This document shows positions 41,076-48,523 of a DNA stretch of 64,000 bases, piece by piece. The DNA is from an uncultured Poribacteria bacterium (GTDB lineage Bacteria > Poribacteria > WGA-4E > WGA-3G), in the NCBI GenBank assembly GCA_958295855.1, contig OY282383.1:4196481-4260480 (forward strand). The letters are read 5' to 3'. Made by a program: the position numbers and the translations under genes. Numbering within the stretch: position 1 is the first letter of the stretch; each line of letters opens with the position of its first letter. The notes beneath the pieces are model-generated. The model was not told the DNA's origin, ran no database searches, and was given only the letters and a program-made list of their open reading frames with translations.

Positions 41076-42671
41076 CTAAAACGTGCTTTCGTGATTGGTA
41101 ATTGGGCACCATCTCGCCATCAGCAGATAATCGAACAACGCCGATTCTGCTTCCGGGGTGTCAATCCGTTTCAGTGCGTGGATAGCGTTGTCCCGCACGT
41201 ACCTATTCTCATCAGTGAGTGAGGTTGCCAGCACTGGAATTGCGTCTCTTGAAGCCGGGCCGATCTGTGCTAATGCTAACGCCGACTCAAAGCGAGTTTG
41301 TGCGTCTTCATCGTGAGCCAGCATATCGATCAACACCGGCACGGCAGGTGCAGCAGATTCCCCAATACTGCCGAAGGCTTCAGCACTATAGCGCCGGACT
41401 TCAACACACGGGTCTTTCGAGCAGGTTATCAACGTGGGTATTGCCGGTTCCGCTGCACTGCCTATTTGTGCTAACGCGTAGGCGGCTTCAATCCGAGTTG
41501 TATCTTCAGCATGTCCTAATGCTTCGCTTACTGCTGGTACCGCCGGTGCGCCAACCGCTGCCAATGCATACGCCGCCATCCGTCGCGTCGGTGCATTTTT
41601 GTCATTGAGCATCTCTATCAACTTCGGCACTGCCGGTTCCCCGATAGCCCCTAACGCATACGCGGCATTCAAACGTACCGGTTCATACCCATCGTGCAAG
41701 GCTTGAATCAGCATGGGGACTGCTTCTGCCGCGGCTTCGCCCGACATGCCCAATTCGTCCGCGGCCCGCGAGCGTACAGATGGGGTATTGTCACCCAATG
41801 CCTCAATGCGTTGCCCTAAATTTCTGTTCGCATTTCCGTTGGCGGACTGTGTTGCCTTTTGTGGATTTCTTGGGCTGTTAGATTCCCCGGTCATCCAATT
41901 CCAAACATGCCGCCAGGTGCCTTCATGCGTAAGCGATGCGGCATCGCTTGCTTCATGAGAGTCAACAGATTTCCAACTTAGCCCTCTTGTATTCCATTCC
42001 GGCTCTTGCGGTTCGTCCATCCGAATAAACTGAAACTTCATCATGTAGCGCGTCTTGTCAGTGCGGTTTGCCATCGCGCGATGCCATAGGTCGAAGTGGA
42101 TGATGGTTACCGTGCCAGCCTCGCCACTGAGCGGCAATTCATCGTCGTTGACAGCGGGCCTTGGCTCGCGAGATTCAAAATGTTCCTCAATTCGGGTGCT
42201 GTAATACTGCGTCCCCGGCAGAACCGCCGAGGGGCCCATCTCCTCTGGCGAATCTTGGGGATAGTAGAACGCCATCGCCCAGCGCGGGCGGTGGTGTCGA
42301 ACCTTCTGATAGCCCCAATAACTGTCTTTGTGAAATCCCTGTCCATCACTGTGCGGTCTGTTCTGATGGGGATGCCGATGTGAATGCATCACATAATTTT
42401 CCCCTAGAATACTGCTTAAGGCACCACGAATCGCGGGCTCCTCGAAAACGGCTTGCAACTCAGGAACCCGGGGTAAGATATTGTTCCCCAAATTTCCTTC
42501 TTTTGCAGTGAGCTCCTGCGTTTTGCGGTAGATAGTCTCATGGAAACTGCGCGACAGATCCGCCTTCACCGTAACGTAACCGTTCACAATGAAATCCCGC
42601 ATCTGCTCGTCAGTCAGCTTGCTGCTCGCCTGTTGGGTGGCGGCTTTCAAGTGTGAATTCGTTTGCATCAT
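41076..42671 (-). CDS. PhyH-type Fe(II)/2-oxoglutarate dioxygenase fused to HEAT repeats
   Basis: 531 residues. Residues 15-255 form a phytanoyl-CoA-dioxygenase-like (PhyH) fold: iron ligands in GFHKDSYWGYQ (HxD) and the later His in IIHFDLWHRAMANRT, with an Arg for 2-oxoglutarate following. After a Thr/Ser/Asn linker, residues 290-520 contain seven HEAT/PBS-lyase-type repeats, for example VRLNAAYALGAIGEPAVPKL and TRIEAAYALAQIGSAAEPAI. HEAT repeats normally bind proteins, so the oxygenase may act on or within a protein complex. Divergent from the next PhyH gene. The fusion is unusual. Confidence 0.85.
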   Translation of the reverse strand: MMQTNSHLKAATQQASSKLTDEQMRDFIVNGYVTVKADLSRSFHETIYRKTQELTAKEGNLGNNILPRVPELQAVFEEPAIRGALSSILGENYVMHSHRHPHQNRPHSDGQGFHKDSYWGYQKVRHHRPRWAMAFYYPQDSPEEMGPSAVLPGTQYYSTRIEEHFESREPRPAVNDDELPLSGEAGTVTIIHFDLWHRAMANRTDKTRYMMKFQFIRMDEPQEPEWNTRGLSWKSVDSHEASDAASLTHEGTWRHVWNWMTGESNSPRNPQKATQSANGNANRNLGQRIEALGDNTPSVRSRAADELGMSGEAAAEAVPMLIQALHDGYEPVRLNAAYALGAIGEPAVPKLIEMLNDKNAPTRRMAAYALAAVGAPAVPAVSEALGHAEDTTRIEAAYALAQIGSAAEPAIPTLITCSKDPCVEVRRYSAEAFGSIGESAAPAVPVLIDMLAHDEDAQTRFESALALAQIGPASRDAIPVLATSLTDENRYVRDNAIHALKRIDTPEAESALFDYLLMARWCPITNHESTF

Positions 42672-42752
42672 TAGATCTCCCTTTCTTTGCCGTTTTTCAA
42701 TAGCAAGTTTTGTCTTGGCAAGTTACGCCAAAAAGAACTGACTCTATTTTAC

Positions 42753-42781
42753 TTGACATGAATTCATTTGTCATCTATTTT
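42753..42781 (+). promoter_or_regulatory. Sigma70 promoter for the second PhyH gene
   Basis: TTGACA (42753-42758), 17 bases, TATTTT (42776-42781). Leader about 50 bases. Confidence 0.55.
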
Positions 42782-42836
42782 ATTGTTTAAAAGACACATT
42801 CCAATTTCAATGATAACATCAGGAGGCTACATAGAG

Positions 42837-43625
42837 ATGGGAATTCTATCGAAAGATCAGAAACAACATTGGCAGGAACAGGGGTACCTTGTGCTAAAAG
42901 GGGTACTCTCCCCGGAAGAGGTGCAAACTCTCACGGCAACGGTAGATGAAATGGATGCTGAATTCCGCAAGCAGGAGCACGTCACTGCTGATTCCGTCTT
43001 CGACCGGCGAAACGTCATGGAAGACAACGATATCTTCGTGAACCTGATGGAGCACCCTGTGACGTTTCCTATCGTGCTTGCGTTGTTGGGGCCTTACGTG
43101 CAACTGAGCATGTCCGAGGTTATCGTACGGCCGCCAAATCCGAAAGACAAGGGCTATCTCCACACGGATGGTGGGCAGGCGATGCGCGGCATCCGCGTTA
43201 GCGAGACAAGTTCACCACTCCAAGTCAAAATCCACTACTTCTTGACGGATCTTGAGGATGCAGACAGCGGAAATTTCACTGTCGTGCCGGGGAGCCACAA
43301 TCGCCCCTTTCCGGAAGAAGGGGTGCCAGATGGTCCCTACCTCCCTGAGGCAGTACAGTTGTGCGTAAAAGCAGGTGATGCCGCTGTTTTCCCGCATGCG
43401 TTATGGCATGGGGTTGTCGCAAACCGCTCGCAACAGCCCCGCAAAACGTTAATCTATTGCTACAGCCATCACTGCTTCCGGCCGTTTGACTACGAAAAGG
43501 CATCGCCTGAACTCTTGGAACGGTGTACGCCGCGGCAGCGCAGATTAATCGGGGATATCGGCGACTGGAAACCCGGATCTTATTTCTATTCCCCAGCTGA
43601 CCAGGGGGAGCTCATGAAAGTGTAG
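42837..43625 (+). CDS. PhyH-type Fe(II)/2-oxoglutarate dioxygenase
   Basis: 262 residues from ATG 42837, 10 bases after AGGAGG; ATG 42810 is an alternative. Iron ligands in KGYLHTDGGQAMRG (HTD) and the distal His in FPHALWHGVVANRS, followed by the 2-oxoglutarate Arg in QQPRKTL. Similar enzymes hydroxylate small lipophilic or amino-acid-derived molecules; the substrate is not predictable. Shares the fold but not the HEAT part with the divergent neighbour. Confidence 0.85.
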   Translation: MGILSKDQKQHWQEQGYLVLKGVLSPEEVQTLTATVDEMDAEFRKQEHVTADSVFDRRNVMEDNDIFVNLMEHPVTFPIVLALLGPYVQLSMSEVIVRPPNPKDKGYLHTDGGQAMRGIRVSETSSPLQVKIHYFLTDLEDADSGNFTVVPGSHNRPFPEEGVPDGPYLPEAVQLCVKAGDAAVFPHALWHGVVANRSQQPRKTLIYCYSHHCFRPFDYEKASPELLERCTPRQRRLIGDIGDWKPGSYFYSPADQGELMKV

Positions 43626-43713
43626 GAGGGCATTCCGTTTGGCGTTCGCTTCTGTAGGAGCGTATTCTCTTCACCCTGTCACAGAGGTATCATGCGGTAC
43701 AAGTTTGAGATGC

Positions 43714-44151
43714 TTATTCAACTTCAACAACGAGATACTGTTGTTCAACGGTGACCGGGAACGTATCCGCAATATAAGGTCCCTTTTCTCGTTCAGAATT
43801 GGATGCGTCAATATCCTTGCCGCTCTCCACGTGTACATCGTATTTGCGGACGCGCCGCTGGGCAGGGTTCCACCACGATTGTCCGGTTTTGATGTCAAAC
43901 TCCCAACTGTGCCAGGGACACCGAAGGATTTCGCCTTTGCGGGTATAGGTATAGGTTCCAGGCACAGACGATTCTAAGAAGCCTGTAACACGCCCTTTAC
44001 ACAGCGGGCCGCCTTGGTGTGGACAACTGTTTCGAATAGCGAAAAATTCGCCATCAATATTGAAAATACCGATTGAGCGTCCGCCGATGTCGACGACTTT
44101 GCGTTCACCGGGAGGGATTTCATCAGGGGTTGCAACTACGTATTTAGCCAT
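43714..44151 (-). CDS. Rieske [2Fe-2S] ferredoxin-type protein
   Basis: 145 residues from ATG 44151. [2Fe-2S] ligands Cys43/His45 (CPHQGGPLC) and Cys78/His81 (CPWHSWEFD), spaced as in nitrite-reductase small subunits and Rieske ferredoxins. No membrane anchor, so probably a soluble electron carrier, for example to an oxygenase; no partner oxygenase of the Rieske class is nearby. A longer TTG start (44163) is possible. Downstream of the two amidohydrolases on the same strand but separated by 170 bases containing two repeats. Confidence 0.88.
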   Translation of the reverse strand: MAKYVVATPDEIPPGERKVVDIGGRSIGIFNIDGEFFAIRNSCPHQGGPLCKGRVTGFLESSVPGTYTYTRKGEILRCPWHSWEFDIKTGQSWWNPAQRRVRKYDVHVESGKDIDASNSEREKGPYIADTFPVTVEQQYLVVEVE

Positions 44152-44188
44152 TTCGTTTTCCAATGACAGAAAAATTTAACGGATTAAG

Positions 44189-44238
44189 GGATTACGCGGA
44201 GCTTAAGAAAAGAGCCTCTTTTCTTATCCGCGTAATCC
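44189..44238. repeat. 50-bp near-perfect palindrome
   Basis: Outer arms GGATTACGCGGA (44189-44200) and TCCGCGTAATCC (44227-44238); inner arms TAAGAAAAGAG (44204-44214) and CTCTTTTCTTA (44216-44226). Only the centre base and three bases (44201-44203) do not pair. Mobile palindromic element or replication-derived hairpin. Confidence 0.8.
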
Positions 44239-44259
44239 GTGATTCAGACAACAATGAGG

Positions 44260-44318
44260 CAGGACTTACGCAAAATCCCTTCTTTTGCCGGTGCGATCTG
44301 CGTTGTGCGTAAGTCTTG
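44260..44318. repeat. MITE-like element with CAGGACTTACGCA terminal repeats
   Basis: CAGGACTTACGCA (44260-44272) and TGCGTAAGTCTTG (44306-44318), 12 of 13 bases complementary, 33 bases between. It ends six bases before the stop codon of the amidohydrolase gene. Degenerate relative at 40936-40990. Confidence 0.65.
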
Positions 44319-44323
44319 TGAGA

Positions 44324-45400
44324 TTAATTCTGCTCGAACGAATACAAGGCGCGTGCGTTTTCTGCTAAGATCTTCCGGCGCAGCTCTGGTTTCAGGAAAC
44401 TCGGCAAGGCCCGGTCGGGCGCATCAAAATCCCAATGCGGGTAATCGGTTGCGAACATCAGCTTGTCATCCATGTCCATCTGTTCAAGCAATTGCTCAAA
44501 GTACTCCCGCTTCGGGGGTTCTTCCATGGGTTGCGTGCTGAACCAGAAGTGGTCGCGAATGTATTCCGAAGGCTTCCGTTGCAGTTCTGGGACTTCGCAC
44601 CGCAATTTTGCCCACGTTGCATCTAACCGCCAGAGGAGCGGTGGGAGCCACGCGAAACCGCCTTCAATTAGGACAATCTTGAGTGTCGGGAAGCGTTCAA
44701 AGACCCCTTCGCAGACGTAGCTGATAACTTGCGTGTGGAAGGCTTGCGGCATACCACCGTGGTCCTCGATGTAATAAGAGGGCCATCCTGCACCCGTAAT
44801 CGGGCCGGCAACACCACCGAAGTGGATACCGATCGGGAGGTCGTGTTTAACTGCTGCTTCGTAGATTTTCCAATATTTGCGATTCCCGAGCGGGTCCTTG
44901 GTACGAGCAATAAGCAGGATCTGGACGAACTCAGGGCGAGGCGCGCAACGGTGAATCTCTTCGGCAGCTAAATCCCCATCTTCGTACGGGACGACGATAG
45001 AGGCGCGCAGGCGCGGCTCAGGTTCCACCCAATCAGCAACTTGCCATTCGTTTACTGCTTGTGAGAGCGCGGCACCGTATTCTAAATTAAGTTGCTCACC
45101 GACAGGGATTAAAGGATTAAGCACCCCGTATTCGATATTCCATGCATCCAGGAGTTGTTCTTGCATGAATCCTAGGTCGGCACCGGGGGCAAGTCCTGAA
45201 GGGGGCCAGGCATCTTGGCGCGCGGCATTGCGCAGGGCGCGCGGGTAGTAACCCCCTATCCGGCTGCGTAGCCCGAACGTCTTGAAATGTTCCTGCCACC
45301 GTTCAGATAAGTAGGGGGACAAAGCCCCTGGTGGCACAGAGTTGTGGATATCGCAATCAATAACCGGCAATTTTGAACGTTTGGTAGTTGTGTTTTCCAT
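44324..45400 (-). CDS. Amidohydrolase-2 family protein, copy 1
   Basis: 358 residues. Amidohydrolase-2 (ACMSD-like) TIM barrel: VIDCDIHNSVPP at the start (the first His of the usual HxH is replaced by Asp), LPIGIHFGGVAG (His), a large middle domain, VLIEGGFAWLPPLLWRLD, and MFATDYPHWDFD with the metal-binding Asp. Enzymes of this family hydrolyse or decarboxylate cyclic or aromatic compounds. ATG 45400. The start is 13 bases after the paralogous gene, so both are in one operon. Confidence 0.85.
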   Translation of the reverse strand: MENTTTKRSKLPVIDCDIHNSVPPGALSPYLSERWQEHFKTFGLRSRIGGYYPRALRNAARQDAWPPSGLAPGADLGFMQEQLLDAWNIEYGVLNPLIPVGEQLNLEYGAALSQAVNEWQVADWVEPEPRLRASIVVPYEDGDLAAEEIHRCAPRPEFVQILLIARTKDPLGNRKYWKIYEAAVKHDLPIGIHFGGVAGPITGAGWPSYYIEDHGGMPQAFHTQVISYVCEGVFERFPTLKIVLIEGGFAWLPPLLWRLDATWAKLRCEVPELQRKPSEYIRDHFWFSTQPMEEPPKREYFEQLLEQMDMDDKLMFATDYPHWDFDAPDRALPSFLKPELRRKILAENARALYSFEQN

Positions 45401-45413
45401 TGCGTTTCACCTC

Positions 45414-46511
45414 TCAAAGTTGATAGAACGCGCGTGCGTTCTCACTCAAAATTTTACGGGCGAGTGCCCCCGGCAATGTTGTGGGGAATGCATCATTCGG
45501 TGTGTCAAACTGCCAATGTGGGTAATCTGTCGAGAACATCAACATCTCATCGGATTCAAGTTGCCCGATGATCTGAAGGAGCTGCTTGGGGGTCGGGGGC
45601 GCGTCAATAGGTTGTAAGGTAAACCGAATGTGCTTCCGTATGTACTCAGAGGGCGGGCGTTTAAGCCACGGTGTGTTGTTTCGGAGCCCCCGCCACTCTT
45701 TATCAATCCGCCACATGACAGCAGGCAGCCAGGTAAAGCCGCTTTCAATCAGCACAACGCGGAGTTCTGGGAACTGATCGAAGACACCCTCCGCAACTAG
45801 ACTGATAACCTGTGCTTGGAAGACTTGCGTCATCCCGCTATATTCCTCTAAGTAGGTAGATGGCCACCCTGTAGGTGAGGGTTGATTGCCGGGCGCGCCG
45901 CCGTAATGGATGCCGATGGCGAGATTATGCCGGACTGCTGCCTCATAAATCGGGTGGTGGATGCGGTTTCCATAAGGTGTCCGCGAACGCACGGGCAGTA
46001 TTGCTTGGACAAACCCTGGATGCTCCCCGACTCGCTCAATTTCCCTGACAGCGAGTTCGGGAATTTGGCTTGGAATGACTAGGGATGCGCGTAACCTCGG
46101 CTCCGGGTCGAGCCAATGTTCTATCTGCCAATCGTTTATCGCCTGCGCGATGGCAGCACCGAGGTCGGGATTGTGGATGCTCTGCACCCGGTAGGCACAA
46201 TTGAGGATGCCGTATTCAAGGTTCCAGCCATCAAGCAGCTGTTCACGTATATGCGCCAAATCTATGTCCCACGGGGGTTTGGCATCCGGGTGAGTCGTTA
46301 GCGGGGCACCGCGAGGGTAATCGTTTGCCTCGGGGCCCCTGAAGCCGGAGTGGCTACAATAGTCGCACCAGAAGTCAGACATATACGGGAAGAGTGTCTG
46401 TAAGGAGGGAACTTCGTTGTGAATGTCGCAGTCAATTGCTTTCAGCCCTGCCTGTACAAAGTCAGGGGATGTCCCTAGGGCGTAGTTTGCAAGCCCATCT
46501 TCATTGTCCAT
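45414..46511 (-). CDS. Amidohydrolase-2 family protein, copy 2
   Basis: 365 residues, paralogue of the preceding entry with roughly half of the residues alike. It has the same landmarks: IDCDIHNEVPSL, LAIGIHYGGAPGNQPS, VLIESGFTWLPAVMWRID and MFSTDYPHWQFD. The Asp-for-His change in the first motif is shared, so it is a subfamily feature. A pair of related enzymes in tandem may act as a heterodimer or on two related substrates. First gene of this minus-strand operon. Confidence 0.85.
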   Translation of the reverse strand: MDNEDGLANYALGTSPDFVQAGLKAIDCDIHNEVPSLQTLFPYMSDFWCDYCSHSGFRGPEANDYPRGAPLTTHPDAKPPWDIDLAHIREQLLDGWNLEYGILNCAYRVQSIHNPDLGAAIAQAINDWQIEHWLDPEPRLRASLVIPSQIPELAVREIERVGEHPGFVQAILPVRSRTPYGNRIHHPIYEAAVRHNLAIGIHYGGAPGNQPSPTGWPSTYLEEYSGMTQVFQAQVISLVAEGVFDQFPELRVVLIESGFTWLPAVMWRIDKEWRGLRNNTPWLKRPPSEYIRKHIRFTLQPIDAPPTPKQLLQIIGQLESDEMLMFSTDYPHWQFDTPNDAFPTTLPGALARKILSENARAFYQL

Positions 46512-46580
46512 CTATTTCTGCTCCTTCGCTGGTGCTGCCTCCTCATATTAAAAAGGGGTGCTAAGGTGCTTAAGAAACAA

Positions 46581-46653
46581 TGGGGCGTACTGGATTTGAA
46601 CCAGTGACTTCTACCGTGTGAAGGTAGCGCTCGTACCCCTGAGCTAACGCCCC
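46581..46653 (-). tRNA. tRNA-Val (anticodon CAC)
   Basis: 73-base cloverleaf on the minus strand: acceptor GGGGCGT/ACGCCCC, anticodon stem CTACC/GGTAG with loop TTCACAC, T arm ACTGG/CCAGT with TTCAAAT, discriminator A. CCA is not encoded (TTG follows). Confidence 0.95.
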
Positions 46654-46664
46654 ATGTAGAAATA

Positions 46665-46737
46665 TGGGCCCACTAGGACTCGAACCTAGGACCAGCCGGT
46701 TATGAGCCGGCGGCTCTGACCACTGAGCTATGGGCCC
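46665..46737 (-). tRNA. tRNA with anticodon CAU (Met elongator or Ile2)
   Basis: 73 bases, minus strand: acceptor GGGCCCA/TGGGCCC, anticodon stem GCCGG/CCGGC with loop CTCATAA, T arm CCTAG/CTAGG, discriminator A, no CCA encoded. Not an initiator: the first pair is matched and the three G-C pairs below the anticodon are missing. The overall sequence looks more like Ile2 (lysidine-modified CAU) than elongator Met, but this cannot be settled by eye. Confidence 0.9.
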
Positions 46738-46756
46738 TTCACATTTTAATTTTAAA

Positions 46757-46785
46757 ATTATACTATATTTCCCCCTAAAAATCAA
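46757..46785 (-). promoter_or_regulatory. Sigma70 promoter for the tRNA pair
   Basis: Minus strand TTGATT (46785-46780), 17 bases, TATAAT (46762-46757). Start near 46750, 13 bases before the first tRNA. Confidence 0.7.
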
Positions 46786-46828
46786 GTTTTTAATGTGTTG
46801 TGTGGTGTTATTTACAGTGTTTCAGGTA

Positions 46829-46847
46829 CCGTGAATTGTGTTCACGG
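46829..46847 (-). terminator. Hairpin after rpoD
   Basis: CCGTGAA/TTCACGG with a 5-base loop, 70 bases after the rpoD stop and before the tRNA promoter. No clear T-run on the minus strand, so termination may be weak. Confidence 0.4.
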
Positions 46848-46916
46848 GGCTTCGTGATTAGGATGGTATCCTACGGCAGTAAGGTGGGTGTTCCCTGATG
46901 CTTGTGCTGCGCGGTG

Positions 46917-48452
46917 CTATTCGATAAAATCTCGCAACATCCGGCTCCGTCTTGGGTGGCGCAATTTTCGGAGGGCTTTTGCCTCAATTTGCCGAATCCG
47001 TTCCCGCGTCACGTTAAAGATCATACCTACTTCTTCGAGGGTTCTTGGGTACCCATCATCAATCCCGAACCGGAGAACGATAACCCGCCTTTCCCGTTCG
47101 TCTAATTCAGAAAGAACTTCTTGGATCTGTTCTTTGAGGATGTTCAGTTCTGCTTCTTTTACCGGGGAATCAGAGGTGGTATCCTCAATGAAATCGCCAA
47201 GGGGGTTGTCCTCTTCGTCGCCGATTGGGATTTCTAAGGAGATTGCTTCTGGTGCGACGGCTAAAGCTTCGTTGACTTTACTGGTTGGAATCTTCATATC
47301 TTGGGCGATTTCCTCTGATGTGGGTTCGCTGCCTAGTTCTTGTAGCAGGGAACGTTGCACCCGCCGGATTTTGTTAATTCTCTCGTGCATGTGAACGGGG
47401 ATGCGGATAGTTCGCCCCTGGTCGGCGATTGCGCGCGTGATGCCTTGTCGAATCCACCAGGTAGCGTAGGTGCTAAACTTATAGCCTCGTTGATAATCGA
47501 ATTTGTCAACGGCTCGCATCAAGCCGATGTTTCCTTCCTGAATCAGGTCAAGGAACTCAAGCCCTGATGCCCGGTGTCTGTGCCTTTTGGCGATGCTGAC
47601 AACGAGGCGGAGATTCGCTTCAACGATTGCCATTTTGGCAGCTTGTGCCTCCGATTCGCCTTTGTCAATTTGCGCGGTGAGGTGCTTAAGCTGGCCACGG
47701 GAAATCCCGATTTCGTTCATGTGTTGCCGAATATTGCGCTGCAAGCGAATGATGATTACATAAGCCTGTTTCGCTTCAGGCGTTTTGAACTGTGAGTTGG
47801 TGCCAACTGGGCCGTTAGACCATTCAGCGGGAATCTCATGTTTCTGCTGAAGTTGTTGGATTTCCGATTCCCAGTTGCTGATTTGGTACTCCGCTTGTTT
47901 CACCAGGTCTGAAATTTTGCTAATCTCCTCTCTGTCAATCATCAGTTCTTCGAGGGTGTTGATGAGATTGGTACGCGTTTCAGATGTCTCTGTGTGAGGC
48001 ATTCCGTTTTCGTCGTATGCATTCGGCCCCGCTGTGAGACGTTCAGCCTCTAACGTTTCTAGTACGTGCAACACTTTCTTCACCTGTTCTCGCAACTTTC
48101 GCTCCTTATCTTGTGTTGAGGTGCTGGAAACAGGCATATCGATAATGTCGGAGGCGCGCTTTTTGGCTGTCACAATTTTATAGAGAAGTTTCCGAATTTC
48201 TGTAATGGCAAGTCGTGTACCGAAGGTAGCTTCGTGGGCAGCGCGGTGCCCTGCCTCAATCCGTTTGGAGAGCTCAATTTCTTGTGTTTTATCGAGCAGC
48301 GGAAATCTCCCCATTTCGCGCATATATACTTTAACCGGATCATCGGTGAAGTTGGCGGGTGCTGAGGCCAAATCGGTTGTGTCGTCGTATTCGATTTCAT
48401 CGTTGCCATCAGTTTCAAGCAAATCGAGGGCATGCGGATCTTTAAAATTCAT
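46917..48452 (-). CDS. rpoD: Primary RNA polymerase sigma factor (sigma70)
   Basis: 511 residues from ATG 48452 (AAGGAG 10 bases upstream). Region 1.2 at about 38-70 (DDPVKVYMREMGRFPLL), a non-conserved insert at 110-240, then regions 2.1-2.4 (LEFLDLIQEGNIGLMRAVDKF, YKFSTYATWWIRQGITRAI), region 3 (PVHMHERINKIRRVQRSL) and region 4 (RRVIVLRFGIDDGYPRTLEEVG, NVTRERIRQIEAKALRKLRHP). It recognises TTGACA/TATAAT promoters, as seen throughout this window. Downstream of dnaG as in the classical macromolecular-synthesis operon; rpsU is not adjacent. Confidence 0.97.
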   Translation of the reverse strand: MNFKDPHALDLLETDGNDEIEYDDTTDLASAPANFTDDPVKVYMREMGRFPLLDKTQEIELSKRIEAGHRAAHEATFGTRLAITEIRKLLYKIVTAKKRASDIIDMPVSSTSTQDKERKLREQVKKVLHVLETLEAERLTAGPNAYDENGMPHTETSETRTNLINTLEELMIDREEISKISDLVKQAEYQISNWESEIQQLQQKHEIPAEWSNGPVGTNSQFKTPEAKQAYVIIIRLQRNIRQHMNEIGISRGQLKHLTAQIDKGESEAQAAKMAIVEANLRLVVSIAKRHRHRASGLEFLDLIQEGNIGLMRAVDKFDYQRGYKFSTYATWWIRQGITRAIADQGRTIRIPVHMHERINKIRRVQRSLLQELGSEPTSEEIAQDMKIPTSKVNEALAVAPEAISLEIPIGDEEDNPLGDFIEDTTSDSPVKEAELNILKEQIQEVLSELDERERRVIVLRFGIDDGYPRTLEEVGMIFNVTRERIRQIEAKALRKLRHPRRSRMLRDFIE

Positions 48453-48523
48453 AGTCAACTTGCTCCTTTTTTTAGGTTTATGCCGCGATGGGCAGGTGAG
48501 GTGCCTCCCCTTGCATCGCTAGA

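Noticed and set aside
46665..46737. Initiator tRNA-fMet
   Set aside because: CAU anticodon is present, but the mismatched first acceptor pair and the three G-C pairs below the anticodon are absent.
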